DNA of 64,000 nt from assembly GCF_900461105.1 (NCBI RefSeq), contig NZ_UFWZ01000001.1:620001-684000 (forward strand), read 5' to 3'. A program made the translations under genes and the position numbers. The stretch comes from Clostridium putrefaciens (GTDB lineage: Bacteria > Bacillota > Clostridia > Clostridiales > Clostridiaceae). This document shows, in pieces, positions 26,175-34,900 of this stretch (positions are counted from its first letter, which is position 1; each line of letters opens with the position of its first letter). A model generated the notes under the pieces. The model did not search any database. It saw only the letters and a list, made by a program, of their open reading frames with translations, and had not been told where the DNA came from.

Positions 26175-26218
26175 GGCAACTACTTAAGATGATTGGTTTA
26201 AGAAGTTGCCATCTTTTT
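26175..26218. terminator. Bidirectional terminator
   Basis: TGGCAACT (26175-26182) / AGTTGCCA (26205-26212) with CTTAA pairing inside, TTTTT on the + strand side and an ATTTTTATTTT run on the minus-strand side. It lies between convergent genes. Confidence 0.8.
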
Positions 26219-26250
26219 GGGTATATAGTGGTTAGGATTAAAGCTAAAAA

Positions 26251-26418
26251 CTAAGCGGTAAAGCTGTCATAATAACAATTACAATCAATAGAGTCATTTA
26301 CATCATAAAACTTAGCGAGGCAATGTACAAAATCTTCTTTTGACATGCCAGATTCTTCTGCTAAATGCTTAACCTGAATTAATATTTCTTCGGAAATCTT
26401 AAAAGTACCTTTACTCAT
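26251..26418 (-). CDS. Small protein of unknown function, ribbon-helix-helix-like, Cys-tailed
   Basis: 55 residues from the minus-strand ATG at 26418, eight nt after GGAGGT; a longer in-frame extension to 26505 lacks a site. The sequence SKGTFKISEEILIQVKHLAEESGMSKEDF resembles a ribbon-helix-helix DNA-binding fold (strand, helix, turn, helix). The tail ends DCNCYYDSFTA, with two cysteines. It is a single gene flanked by the terminator at 26175. Possibly a small regulator; not recognised further. Confidence 0.6.
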   Translation of the reverse strand: MSKGTFKISEEILIQVKHLAEESGMSKEDFVHCLAKFYDVNDSIDCNCYYDSFTA

Positions 26419-26709
26419 AAAAACATACCTCCAAAAATTTAATAAGATACAAATACCTAAGAGTAAACATGTTATTACATTGTAATGATAGGTATTGTAT
26501 ATCACATTTAAACGTTATCATATATATAGTATACTATATTAAATGTAAGAATGATACAAACTTTAAAAATATTATTATGAAAATTATAATATTTTATTAT
26601 AATCCTAATATAATCTTAAAGGTTTTGTTACTAAGCAGTTAAATGGTTAAAGTTACCTGGATATTAATTTGTAATATGCACACAATATTATTATAGAGAG
26701 GTGATTCCG

Positions 26710-26757
26710 ATGGAAAAAGATTTTAACAACAATTATTTAGGCTTATACCGAAAATGA
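26710..26757 (+). CDS. Candidate 15-residue peptide gene
   Basis: ATG at 26710 follows GAGAGGTGAT (26696-26705), as strong a ribosome binding site as any in the window, and the frame MEKDFNNNYLGLYRK ends at TGA 26757. A hairpin terminator starts 35 nt later. This looks like a short independent transcript. It could be a leader peptide, a small signalling peptide or a spurious frame. The next gene is about 230 nt downstream, beyond the terminator. No known family is recognised. Confidence 0.4.
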   Translation: MEKDFNNNYLGLYRK

Positions 26758-26791
26758 TTTTAAGGTCTCCATATATTCACTAATCTTGTTG

Positions 26792-26822
26792 CCAGGGAAT
26801 AGAAATATTCCCTGGTTTTATT
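26792..26822 (+). terminator. Intrinsic terminator after the candidate peptide gene
   Basis: CCAGGGAATA (26792-26801) / TATTCCCTGG (26806-26815), 4-nt loop, followed by TTTTATTTAATT. Confidence 0.85.
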
Positions 26823-26986
26823 TAATTAAATATTTATAAAATATATATTTAATTATATAACTTGTTGTAGTAAGATTAATGTATATAATAATAAAAAAGT
26901 TAAGATGTAAGAATCTTAGCTACTATAAAAAATTCAAAACTCAAATATTAAAATTTAATAATATATAACTAAAAGGAGATTTAAAT

Positions 26987-28150
26987 ATGAAAAATTTTAA
27001 TTACTCAATTCCAACAAAGATATTTTTTGGAAGAGATCAGATAAACGTTTTAGGAGATCAGATAAAGAAGTATGGTTCTAAGGTTCTGCTTGTTTATGGT
27101 GGTGGAAGTATAAAGAAAAGCGGATTATATGAAAAGGTTGTAGATATCTTCAATAAAAACAACATTATATTTTGGGAACTTCCAGGTGTAGAGCCAAATC
27201 CAAGAATAACAAGTGTAAGAAAAGGAGCAGAAATTTGCAAGCAAAATCATATAGATATCATCCTTGCTGTAGGGGGAGGAAGTTCAATTGATTGTTCAAA
27301 GGTTATAGGAGCAGCTGCATGCTATGATGGAGAACCATGGGACCTGGTTATAGATCCAAGAAAAATAAAAAAGGTTCTTCCAATTGCAAGCATACTTACA
27401 TTAGCAGCTACGGGATCTGAAATGGATGCGGGCGCAGTAATTACAAATTTAGAAACTAATCAAAAACTTGGAACAGGTCATAAAGATATGGCTCCTAAGT
27501 TTTCAATTTTGGATCCAACAAATACATTTACTGTGCCAAAGAGCCAAACAGCAGCGGGTACGGCAGATATAATGAGTCATATTTTTGAAGTGTATTTCAA
27601 TAATACAAAAGGAGTTTATCTTCAAGATAGAATGGCCGAAGCGCTACTTAAAACTTGTATAAATTATGGTTCAAAGGCAATGGAAAATCCTGAAGATTAT
27701 GAAGCTAGATCTAACCTTATGTGGGCATCAAGCCTTGCAATAAATGGGCTTTTAACCTATGGAAAAGAAACAAAATGGAGTGTTCATCCAATGGAACATG
27801 AGTTAAGTGCATTTTATGATATTACTCACGGTGTAGGACTTGCAATATTAACACCACATTGGATGAAGTATGTTTTAAATGATCATACACTAAATAAATT
27901 TGTTGAATATGGAGTTAATGTTTGGAATATTGATGAGAATTTAGACAAATATGAAATAGCACATAAGTCAATAGAAGAAACAAAGAAGTTCTTTATATCT
28001 TTAGGTATACCTTCTACATTAAGGGAAGTTGGTATAGAAGAAGAAAGTTTAGAAAAGATGGCAAATCAATCTACTGTAAGAGGTAGTATTGGTAATTTCC
28101 TACCTTTAGATTCAAAGGATATACTAAATATATATAAAGCAGCATTGTAA
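26987..28150 (+). CDS. Iron-containing alcohol dehydrogenase, butanol dehydrogenase type
   Basis: 387 residues, standard for the YqhD/BdhA group. It reduces aldehydes to alcohols with NAD(P)H at the end of fermentation. Visible features are the N-terminal NYSIPTKIFFG, the nucleotide-binding GGGSSIDCSKVI, the ATGSEMD motif, and metal ligands in GTADIMSHIFE and in HPMEHELSAFYDITHG. Start ATG follows AAAAGGAG. It is monocistronic, ended by a terminator at 28263. Substrate range (butyraldehyde, acetaldehyde) is not determinable here. Confidence 0.94.
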   Translation: MKNFNYSIPTKIFFGRDQINVLGDQIKKYGSKVLLVYGGGSIKKSGLYEKVVDIFNKNNIIFWELPGVEPNPRITSVRKGAEICKQNHIDIILAVGGGSSIDCSKVIGAAACYDGEPWDLVIDPRKIKKVLPIASILTLAATGSEMDAGAVITNLETNQKLGTGHKDMAPKFSILDPTNTFTVPKSQTAAGTADIMSHIFEVYFNNTKGVYLQDRMAEALLKTCINYGSKAMENPEDYEARSNLMWASSLAINGLLTYGKETKWSVHPMEHELSAFYDITHGVGLAILTPHWMKYVLNDHTLNKFVEYGVNVWNIDENLDKYEIAHKSIEETKKFFISLGIPSTLREVGIEEESLEKMANQSTVRGSIGNFLPLDSKDILNIYKAAL

Positions 28151-28262
28151 TAAAAACAGTAGTAATTACTATTGTAAAATCATAGTAATGTAAAGTGGAA
28201 ATAAGTATATATTTAAATTAAGATAAAGATTAAGTATTAAATCATGATATGAACAGCATAGA

Positions 28263-28301
28263 AGGCACCTAGAATTAACATTATTCTAGATGCCTTTTTT
28301 A
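28263..28301 (+). terminator. Intrinsic terminator after the alcohol dehydrogenase gene
   Basis: AGGCACCTAGAAT pairs with ATTCTAGATGCCT (one internal mismatch), 28263-28294, then TTTTTT. Confidence 0.9.
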
Positions 28302-28428
28302 TTAATATGTGTATAGATGCATATTAATAGTTAAATTTGAATATATTAAAATGAGCTATTAAGCATAATTCGAATTACAGGAGTATTTTTGTGTATTATG
28401 TAAACTAGTTTGTTAAGGGAGGATAAAT

Positions 28429-29256
28429 ATGGATAATGAAAATTTAACATTAAAGTCAGACCTTGAGATTTATACATTCGGCGACTTTGATGTAAAGTAC
28501 AAAGGAATTTCTATAGTTTATAAATTTAATAACAGTCCTCAAATTTTCAACTTGTTCATGTTTTTTATATCATATAGACATAGAATTTTAAGTGCCGAGT
28601 TTATAGAAGAAAATTTATGGGAAGACAAAGAGTATCAAGATTCAAAAAGTGTTATAAAAGGGCAAATATTTAGATTGAGAAAGCTAATAAAAGAGGCTAG
28701 CTTAGAAGAATGTAATGGTGAGTTAGAAAAATATATTGAAATTGAATTTAAAAGTGGAGGCTATTCTCTTAATCTAAAAGGAGATTATTTTATTGATAAT
28801 GAGGAATTTCAAAAGAAAATCAAAATTATTAAGAGGGCTGAAGAGTTAGAGATAGTAGATATAGAAGGAGACCTATTTAAACAGCTTCAAATGACCGTGA
28901 ATTATGATGGTGAAGAGTTATATAGTGGGAGTTTAGGTGACTTTTCAAAGGAAAATTTATATTTAGCTGATTTTCAAAAGGGAGATAGTAAAGAAATAGA
29001 TATAAATGTATATCTTCAAGGAGAAGAAACAGATAATAGGTATCAAGATAAATATATTAAGTCACAGTGGATATTTACAGCAAATGTAGATGGAAATCAA
29101 AAGATGGATAAAGCTAAAGGGAATAACATCTGGGGACTCCCTAAAACTGGAGGCGTAAGTTTAATTACACTTTGTGTAGCTGGTGTAGCTTTAATGTTAG
29201 TTGGAGTGGAAAAGTTATTAACAAATAAAGAAAGAACAGATAAGACTAACTTCTAA
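28429..29256 (+). CDS. Fusion of a SARP-type winged-helix domain to an LPXTG-tailed module
   Basis: 275 residues in one uninterrupted frame with a strong GGGAGGA site. Residues about 10-120 read as a SARP/OmpR-type winged helix (IYTFGDFDVKYKG, then LSAEFIEENLW, then VIKGQIFRLRKLI, then KSGGYSLNL), with the start of a BTAD-like helix (FIDNEEFQKKIKI). From about 150 the sequence changes to a camelysin/TasA-like surface module (YDGEELYSGSL, GDSKEIDINVYLQGEET, SQWIFTAN), then LPKTGG at 237, a membrane span and a charged tail. No signal peptide is present, so the LPKTG end may not reach a sortase. Either a tail-anchored regulator or a deletion that joined two neighbouring genes. Confidence 0.75.
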   Translation: MDNENLTLKSDLEIYTFGDFDVKYKGISIVYKFNNSPQIFNLFMFFISYRHRILSAEFIEENLWEDKEYQDSKSVIKGQIFRLRKLIKEASLEECNGELEKYIEIEFKSGGYSLNLKGDYFIDNEEFQKKIKIIKRAEELEIVDIEGDLFKQLQMTVNYDGEELYSGSLGDFSKENLYLADFQKGDSKEIDINVYLQGEETDNRYQDKYIKSQWIFTANVDGNQKMDKAKGNNIWGLPKTGGVSLITLCVAGVALMLVGVEKLLTNKERTDKTNF

Positions 29257-29303
29257 AGATTAATAAAGATATAATGATTAGAAGTTTACTAAGAATGAAA
29301 GTT

Positions 29304-29345
29304 AAAAGGGAGATAGAAGATTACTCTAGCTCTCTTTTTAGTTTT
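29304..29345 (+). terminator. Intrinsic terminator
   Basis: AAAAGGGAGATA pairs with TAGCTCTCTTTT (with G-T pairs), followed by TTTTAGTTTT. Confidence 0.7.
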
Positions 29346-29462
29346 AGATATATATTTATTAGTAAAGATATAATTTTATATGTTATAATGTATTAAATAT
29401 TATAGAGTGCAAAAGTAATATTTAATATATTATAAATTAAGAAAATAGGAGTATATAAAGCA

Positions 29463-29942
29463 ATGAAAGAACTTAATATTGATTTAGATTTACTTTTAGA
29501 ATCATTTTCAATTAATGAAGATGATTTAGGTAAGGAATATTTAGATACTAATACAGGTGAGATTATGAATATTCCTTCTGAATTAGAGAGTATAGCAAAA
29601 GGAAGCTTTGAAGAATCGAAACTAGAAGATTGGCAAAAAGAATTATTAGAAGAGTCATTTAAGATTAAAAAAGACAATAATGGTAGATACATAATTATAC
29701 CTACTATTTCAGAAGACTATATAAATAATGTTATGATAAGCTTTGTAAATGAAAATATAGTTTCTAAGGATATTGAAAATAAACTTAAAGAGGCCTTGAG
29801 TGGGAATACAGCCTTTAGGAGTTTTAAAAGTATATTATTTGAAAATCATTATGAACTAGATCAGTGGCATGAATATGAAGAACATAAATTAAAAGATTAT
29901 GTTGTAAGTTGGCTCTTTAGTAATAACATTATAATGAAATAG
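29463..29942 (+). CDS. UPF0158 family protein
   Basis: 159 residues. The pattern YLDTNTGEIMNIP near residue 26, the middle IPTISEDYINNVMISFV, and the late ALSGNTAFRSFKSILFEN...WHEYEEHKLKDYVVSWL fit the UPF0158 family of small, mostly acidic bacterial proteins without known function. No signal peptide or membrane segment. It is a single gene with a terminator right after the stop. Confidence 0.8.
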   Translation: MKELNIDLDLLLESFSINEDDLGKEYLDTNTGEIMNIPSELESIAKGSFEESKLEDWQKELLEESFKIKKDNNGRYIIIPTISEDYINNVMISFVNENIVSKDIENKLKEALSGNTAFRSFKSILFENHYELDQWHEYEEHKLKDYVVSWLFSNNIIMK

Positions 29943-29976
29943 AAGAATCTTGAAAACATTCAAGGTTCTTTTTTGT
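29943..29976 (+). terminator. Intrinsic terminator after the UPF0158 gene
   Basis: AAGAATCTTGAA (29943-29954) pairs with TTCAAGGTTCTT, one G-T, then TTTT. Confidence 0.9.
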
Positions 29977-30160
29977 TGGGTTCTTGTCCCAATTAGAAAG
30001 ATGATTATCAACTATAACTATTGCAAATAAATCTAATGTTTTAAAAAAAGTAAGGCTTTGCTGAATATTATAATGATATAATTAGTATAGTTATATTAGC
30101 AGTGAATCAAGAAGATAGGAATATTATTGTTACACATTTAACTTATATGAGGTGATTTCG

Positions 30161-31066
30161 TTGACTTTAGCAACTACAATAAATATCCAAAAGTTTTCAG
30201 TTCATGATGGACCGGGAATTCGTACCACGGTGTTCTTGAAAGGATGTCCTTTAAATTGTTGGTGGTGTCATAATCCAGAAAGTCAAAATAAAAAACATGA
30301 AATCCTGTTTTTTAAGGAGCGGTGTACGGGGTGTGGTGTATGTGTTAAAAGATGCCCTGAAAATGCTATTGAAATCAAAGGTGGGTATCCAGTAACAGAT
30401 AAAGACAAATGTATACTTTGTGGTAAGTGTTCAGATTTTTGTCCTACAAATGCTAAAGAATATGTAGGACAAGACCTATCAGTTAAAGAAATTATGAAAG
30501 AAATTATAAAAGATCAAGTATTTTATGAGGAATCAGAAGGGGGAGTAACATTTTCAGGTGGAGAACCTATGTTATATAAAGACTTTTTAAATGAAGTATT
30601 AAAAGCTTGTAAAATTCGGGGTATCCATACAGCAATAGATACAAGTGGTGAGGCACCCTTTGAAAGTTTTGATGAAATAAAGGATAATGTAGATTTATTT
30701 TTATATGATATTAAAATCATGGATACTAGAAGGCATAAAAAATACACAGGGGTTGGCAATGAATTAATTCTTGAAAATTTGAAAAGGTTATCAGACTCTG
30801 GTGCTAATATATTTGTAAGGATGCCTATCATTGCAGGAATTAATGATGATGATTTAAATATAGATGCGAGTGTTGCTTATTTGTCGAAATTAAATATAAT
30901 ACAAGTTAATTTATTACCATATCATAAAATGGGTATGGATAAATATAAAAGATTAGACATTAGGTATAAGTTATCTGGTATGGAAAAGCCATCAGATGTA
31001 AGGTTAGAAGAAATAAAGGATAAATTCAACAAAGCAGGTATTAAAGTGAAGATAGGAGGGGGATAA
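30161..31066 (+). CDS. Glycyl-radical enzyme activating enzyme (radical SAM) for the hydroxyproline dehydratase
   Basis: 301 residues from TTG 30161, after AGGTGATTTCG. The radical-SAM motif GCPLNCWWC (C-x3-C-x2-C, near residue 30) is followed by two ferredoxin-type clusters (CTGCGVCVKRCP and CILCGKCSDFCP), the typical plan of activases for non-PFL glycyl-radical enzymes. It abstracts hydrogen from the glycine of its partner using 5'-deoxyadenosyl radical. The partner gene begins two nt downstream, so the pairing is nearly certain. Confidence 0.95.
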   Translation: MTLATTINIQKFSVHDGPGIRTTVFLKGCPLNCWWCHNPESQNKKHEILFFKERCTGCGVCVKRCPENAIEIKGGYPVTDKDKCILCGKCSDFCPTNAKEYVGQDLSVKEIMKEIIKDQVFYEESEGGVTFSGGEPMLYKDFLNEVLKACKIRGIHTAIDTSGEAPFESFDEIKDNVDLFLYDIKIMDTRRHKKYTGVGNELILENLKRLSDSGANIFVRMPIIAGINDDDLNIDASVAYLSKLNIIQVNLLPYHKMGMDKYKRLDIRYKLSGMEKPSDVRLEEIKDKFNKAGIKVKIGGG

Positions 31067-31068
31067 TT

Positions 31069-33432
31069 ATGATAACTAATAGGGTAAAAAGATTAAGGGA
31101 AGAGAGTTTAAATGCAGTTCCTCGTATTTCTATGGAAAGAGCACAGGTGGTAGATAGGGTGTATAAACTTTACGAAGGTAAGGTTTCTGTACCAGTTATT
31201 AGAGCTTTAGTTTTGAAAGAATTTATGTCTACAAAGAAACTTTGCATAAATGAGGGTGAATTAATAGTTGGAGAAAGAGGGGAAGAGCCAGCAGCTACTC
31301 CTACTTATCCGGAATTATGCTGTCACACTACTTGGGATATGGAGATAATGAATAAGCGTGAAAATATATCTTTTAAGGTTAAGGATGGAGATATAAAGAT
31401 GCAAAAAGACGTTATAATTCCTTTTTGGGAAAAAAGATCAATAAGACATAAGATACTTGAAAATATGACAGAAGAGTGGAAGCATTGTTATAAGGCAGGT
31501 ATATTCACAGAATTTATGGAGCAAAGAGGTCCTGGACATACAGTTTGTGATGATAAGATATATAAAAAAGGATTTTTAGATTTTAAAAAAGATATTGAAG
31601 ATTCTATAAAAGGTCTTGATTTTAATGAGGATAATGAAGCCTTAGATAAAAAAAACCAGTTAGAGGCTATGAGTATAGCTTGTGATGCAATAATGATACT
31701 AGGTAAACGTTATTCTGAGTATGCAAAAGAACTTGCAGAAAAAGAAACTGATTTAATGGCTAGGGAAGAGCTTCTTGAAATTTCTAAGGTATGTAGTCAT
31801 GTTCCAGCAAATGCTCCAAGAAACTTTAGAGAGGCGCTTCAAATGTATTGGTTCGTTCATCTTTGTGTTATTTCTGAATTAAATCCATGGGATGCTTATA
31901 ATCCAGGAAGATTAGATCAACATTTAAATCCTTTTTATGAAAGGGAAATAGAAGGAGGTACATTAACTCATGATAAGGCAGAAGAATTATTACAATGCTT
32001 TTGGGTTAAATTTAATAATCAGCCTGCTCCTCCAAAGGTTGGAATCACATTAAAGGAAAGTGCAACTTATACAGACTTTGCTAATATTAATGTAGGTGGA
32101 GTTAAGGTTGATGGAGCAGATGGAGTTAATGATGTAAGCTACATGCTATTAGATGTTATAGATGAAATGAAACTTTTACAACCAAGTTCAAATGTTCAAA
32201 TAAGCAAGAAGAGTCCACAAAAATTCGTTAAAAGAGCTTGTGAGATTTCAAGAAAAGGATGGGGGCAACCATCTATGTTTAATACAGATGCTGTAATTCA
32301 AGAACTTATTAATGCAGGGAAATCTTTAGAAGATGCTAGATGTGGTGGGAATAGCGGATGTGTTGAAACGGGAGCTTTTGGTAAGGAAGCATATATTCTT
32401 ACAGGATACTTTAATTTACCTAAGATATTAGAAATAACTTTAAATAATGGTATAGATATAATCACTGGTGAAAAGTTAGGTATTGAAACGGGCAATGCTA
32501 ATGATTTCAAAACTTATGATGAGTTATTTGAAGCATACAAAAAACAACTTAAACATTTTATTGAAATTAAAGTAAGAGGTAATAGGGTTATTGAAAGAAT
32601 ATATGCAACTATGATGCCGGTGCCATTTCTTTCAATTGTAACAGATGATTGCATCTCTAATGGAAAAGATTATAATGCAGGTGGTGCTAGATACAATGTT
32701 AGTTATATACAAGGTGTTGGGATAGGTACAATAACAGATGCTCTAACAGCTATAAAGTATCAAGTTTTTGATAAAAAGAATATAACTATGGATGAATTGT
32801 CTAAAACATTAAAAGATAATTTTAAGGGGCATGAAGATGTGCTAAAACTTTTAAAAGATAAAACTCCTAAGTATGGAAATGATAATGACTATGCAGATGA
32901 CGTAATGAAGGAGATATTTGAAGCCTTCTTTAAAGAAGTAGATGGTAGGAAAAATGGTAAGGGTGGAGTGTTTAAAATAAATATGCTCCCAACTACATGC
33001 CATGTTTATTTTGGATCGGTTATAGGCGCAACTCCAAATGGTAGAAAGGCTTATGTTCCACTTTCTGAAGGGATTTCACCAGAAAAAGGAGCGGACTTAA
33101 AAGGACCTACAGCAGTTATTAAATCAGCATCTAAGATGGATCATCTAAAAACAGGTGGAACATTATTAAATCAAAAGTTTACTCCATCTGTTGTAGAGGG
33201 TGAAAAAGGTCTTAATAATATGGCGGATTTAGTAAGAACGTATTTTAAATTAGATGGACACCATATTCAATTTAATGTAGTAAACAAAGAAGTGCTAATA
33301 GAGGCACAAAAAAGCCCTGATGAATATAAAGATCTTATAGTAAGAGTTGCTGGATACAGTGACTATTTCAATAACCTTGATGAGGTATTACAAAATGAAA
33401 TAATTGACAGAACTGAACAAACCTTTGCATAA
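31069..33432 (+). CDS. hypD: trans-4-Hydroxy-L-proline dehydratase (glycyl radical enzyme)
   Basis: 787 residues, full length. It dehydrates trans-4-hydroxyproline to 1-pyrroline-5-carboxylate by radical chemistry. The glycyl radical loop RVAGYSDYF gives Gly762, and the active-site SGCVETG gives Cys431 and Glu433, close to the positions known for the Clostridioides difficile enzyme. Placement between its activase and proC repeats the C. difficile arrangement, which separates it from choline, glycerol and propanediol members of the family. Cytoplasmic and oxygen-sensitive. Supplies proline for Stickland reduction. Confidence 0.92.
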   Translation: MITNRVKRLREESLNAVPRISMERAQVVDRVYKLYEGKVSVPVIRALVLKEFMSTKKLCINEGELIVGERGEEPAATPTYPELCCHTTWDMEIMNKRENISFKVKDGDIKMQKDVIIPFWEKRSIRHKILENMTEEWKHCYKAGIFTEFMEQRGPGHTVCDDKIYKKGFLDFKKDIEDSIKGLDFNEDNEALDKKNQLEAMSIACDAIMILGKRYSEYAKELAEKETDLMAREELLEISKVCSHVPANAPRNFREALQMYWFVHLCVISELNPWDAYNPGRLDQHLNPFYEREIEGGTLTHDKAEELLQCFWVKFNNQPAPPKVGITLKESATYTDFANINVGGVKVDGADGVNDVSYMLLDVIDEMKLLQPSSNVQISKKSPQKFVKRACEISRKGWGQPSMFNTDAVIQELINAGKSLEDARCGGNSGCVETGAFGKEAYILTGYFNLPKILEITLNNGIDIITGEKLGIETGNANDFKTYDELFEAYKKQLKHFIEIKVRGNRVIERIYATMMPVPFLSIVTDDCISNGKDYNAGGARYNVSYIQGVGIGTITDALTAIKYQVFDKKNITMDELSKTLKDNFKGHEDVLKLLKDKTPKYGNDNDYADDVMKEIFEAFFKEVDGRKNGKGGVFKINMLPTTCHVYFGSVIGATPNGRKAYVPLSEGISPEKGADLKGPTAVIKSASKMDHLKTGGTLLNQKFTPSVVEGEKGLNNMADLVRTYFKLDGHHIQFNVVNKEVLIEAQKSPDEYKDLIVRVAGYSDYFNNLDEVLQNEIIDRTEQTFA

Positions 33433-33465
33433 TGTAGCTCTATTAAAATATAAGGAGATGTAATT

Positions 33466-34278
33466 ATGAAAAAAACAATAGGATTTATAGGATGTGGAAA
33501 CATGGGCCTTGCTATGGTGGGAGGAATCATCAAAAGTAATATAGTTTCCTCAGATAGTATAATAGTTGGAGATTTGAATGAGCAGAACTTAAAATCAGCC
33601 AAAGAAAAGTATAATATTAATACAACTATTGATAATAATGAGGTTGCTAAGATTTCCGATATATTAATTTTATCTGTAAAGCCAAATTTATATAAGGTTA
33701 TAATTGATCAAATAAAAGATGAGATAAAAGATGATGTAATAATCGTAACTATTGCGGCTGGAAAAGATATTAAAGGAACAGAAGAAATGTTTGAAAGAAA
33801 AGTAAAGGTAATTAGAGTAATGCCTAATACACCAGCTCTTGTAGGTGAAGGCATGTCTGCAATATGTGCTAATGACATAGTAACTAAAGAAGAAATATCA
33901 TATATTGTTACTATATTTGAAAGCTTTGGTAAGGCAGAGATGGTTAGTGAAAAATTAATGGATGTTGTAACTGCTGTAAGTGGATCAGCTCCAGCTTACG
34001 TGTATATGTTTATAGAGGCCATGGCTGATGCTGCAGTATTAGATGGTATGCCAAGAGACCAAGCTTATAAGTTTGCAGCTCAAGCAGTATACGGGTCTGC
34101 AAAAATGGTATTAGAGACAGGAATGCATCCAGGAGCTTTAAAAGACATGGTTTGTTCTCCAGGGGGGACAACTATAGAGGCTGTAGCAACTCTTGAAGAA
34201 AAGGGACTAAGAACAGCAGTTATTTCAGCTATGAGAAACTGCACTAAAAAGTCTATTGAAATGTCTAATTTAAAATAA
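33466..34278 (+). CDS. proC: Pyrroline-5-carboxylate reductase
   Basis: 270 residues. It reduces 1-pyrroline-5-carboxylate to proline with NAD(P)H. The Rossmann start IGFIGCGNMGLAMVGGIIKS and the C-terminal signature region SGSAPAYVYMFIEAM...HPGALKDMVCSPGGTTIEA are both complete. It comes 33 nt after hypD with its own AAGGAGATG site; the P5C made by HypD is its substrate. A terminator follows at 34336. Confidence 0.97.
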   Translation: MKKTIGFIGCGNMGLAMVGGIIKSNIVSSDSIIVGDLNEQNLKSAKEKYNINTTIDNNEVAKISDILILSVKPNLYKVIIDQIKDEIKDDVIIVTIAAGKDIKGTEEMFERKVKVIRVMPNTPALVGEGMSAICANDIVTKEEISYIVTIFESFGKAEMVSEKLMDVVTAVSGSAPAYVYMFIEAMADAAVLDGMPRDQAYKFAAQAVYGSAKMVLETGMHPGALKDMVCSPGGTTIEAVATLEEKGLRTAVISAMRNCTKKSIEMSNLK

Positions 34279-34335
34279 GGGGTGTTTTTGTAGTAATAAT
34301 TAAGGTGAGTTAAAGGTTTAAAACTTTGTTTATAT

Positions 34336-34373
34336 AACTTTAAGAAACTTCCTTCGGGAGGTTTTTTAAAGTT
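34336..34373 (+). terminator. Intrinsic terminator after proC
   Basis: AACTTTAA and ACTTCC arms pair with GGAGGT and TTAAAGTT around a TTCG tetraloop; the inner 3' arm is T-rich (GGTTTTTT). Confidence 0.85.
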
Positions 34374-34502
34374 GATAATATATAGAGTAAATAGAAGTTA
34401 GAGCCTATATGGGAGAGTTAGATTACTCATATAAAAGCTAACAAGTTTTGAATAAACTATTAAATATATTAAAATGGGTATAGAAAATTAAATAAGATAA
34501 AA

Positions 34503-34680
34503 TCAACTAAAAATTTATATAATTATATAAGTTAAAAGGGAACCAGGTTAAAATCCTGGACGGTACGGCCACTGTATTTGGGGAGCTACTTCCATGTTAT
34601 TATAAAGTCACTGGAATTTATTTTTCTGGGAAGGCGGAAGGATGCTATGAACCATAAGTCAGGATATCTAACTAGTTGAA
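34503..34680 (+). promoter_or_regulatory. Cobalamin riboswitch
   Basis: Landmarks in order are AAAAGGGAA, the GGTTAAAATCCTGGACGGTACG core, GGCCACTGTA (34568-34577), GTCACTGG (34608-34615), CTGGGAAGGCGGAAGG (34626-34641), and the B12 box AAGTCAGGATATC (34656-34668). P1 is TCAACTA (34503-34509) with TAGTTGA (34673-34679). The only gene downstream is the large surface protein; a terminator at 34803-34830 may be its expression platform, so B12 would switch the gene off. Confidence 0.95.
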
Positions 34681-34802
34681 AGTGTAATAGGAGCCTTCCA
34701 ATTAAGGGTTTGACACAAAATATTAAGATGTTTATATAAGTTTAATATTATAAATATATTTATATATTTATATGTTTATATGTAACTTATATATATTAGT
34801 TA

Positions 34803-34830
34803 AACCTTAGCCTTTTAAAGCTAAGGGTTT
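34803..34830 (+). terminator. Terminator downstream of the cobalamin riboswitch
   Basis: AACCTTAGC / GCTAAGGGTT stem followed by TTATTATTAT. Probable off-state terminator of the riboswitch. Confidence 0.8.
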
Positions 34831-34853
34831 TATTATTATAAGAATAATTTTAA

Positions 34854-34900
34854 TGCACCTATTCACGTGTACAAGTTAAGTGATAGGTGCATTTTACTTT
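34854..34900 (+). terminator. Second terminator-like hairpin before the surface protein gene
   Basis: TGCACCTAT-T-CAC (34854-34866) pairs with GTGATAGGTGCA (34880-34891), followed by TTTTACTTTTAATT. Two terminators in series lie between riboswitch and gene. Confidence 0.8.

Larger units (their letters stand above)
25947..26250. other. Intergenic region between the LPKTG gene and a small minus-strand gene
   Basis: 304 A+T-rich nt holding two terminators (26019-26057 and 26175-26218). Apart from these I see nothing. Confidence 0.6.
26506..26986. other. 481-nt intergenic region with a probable mini-gene
   Basis: It contains a 15-codon open frame with a good ribosome binding site (26710-26757) and a terminator (26792-26822). 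The rest is very A+T-rich promoter-like sequence before the alcohol dehydrogenase gene. Confidence 0.55.

Noticed and set aside
26418-26505. N-terminal hydrophobic extension of the small minus-strand protein (signal-peptide-like)
   Set aside because: GGAGGT lies just upstream of the inner ATG at 26418 and the extension has no site, so the hydrophobic stretch is untranslated leader.
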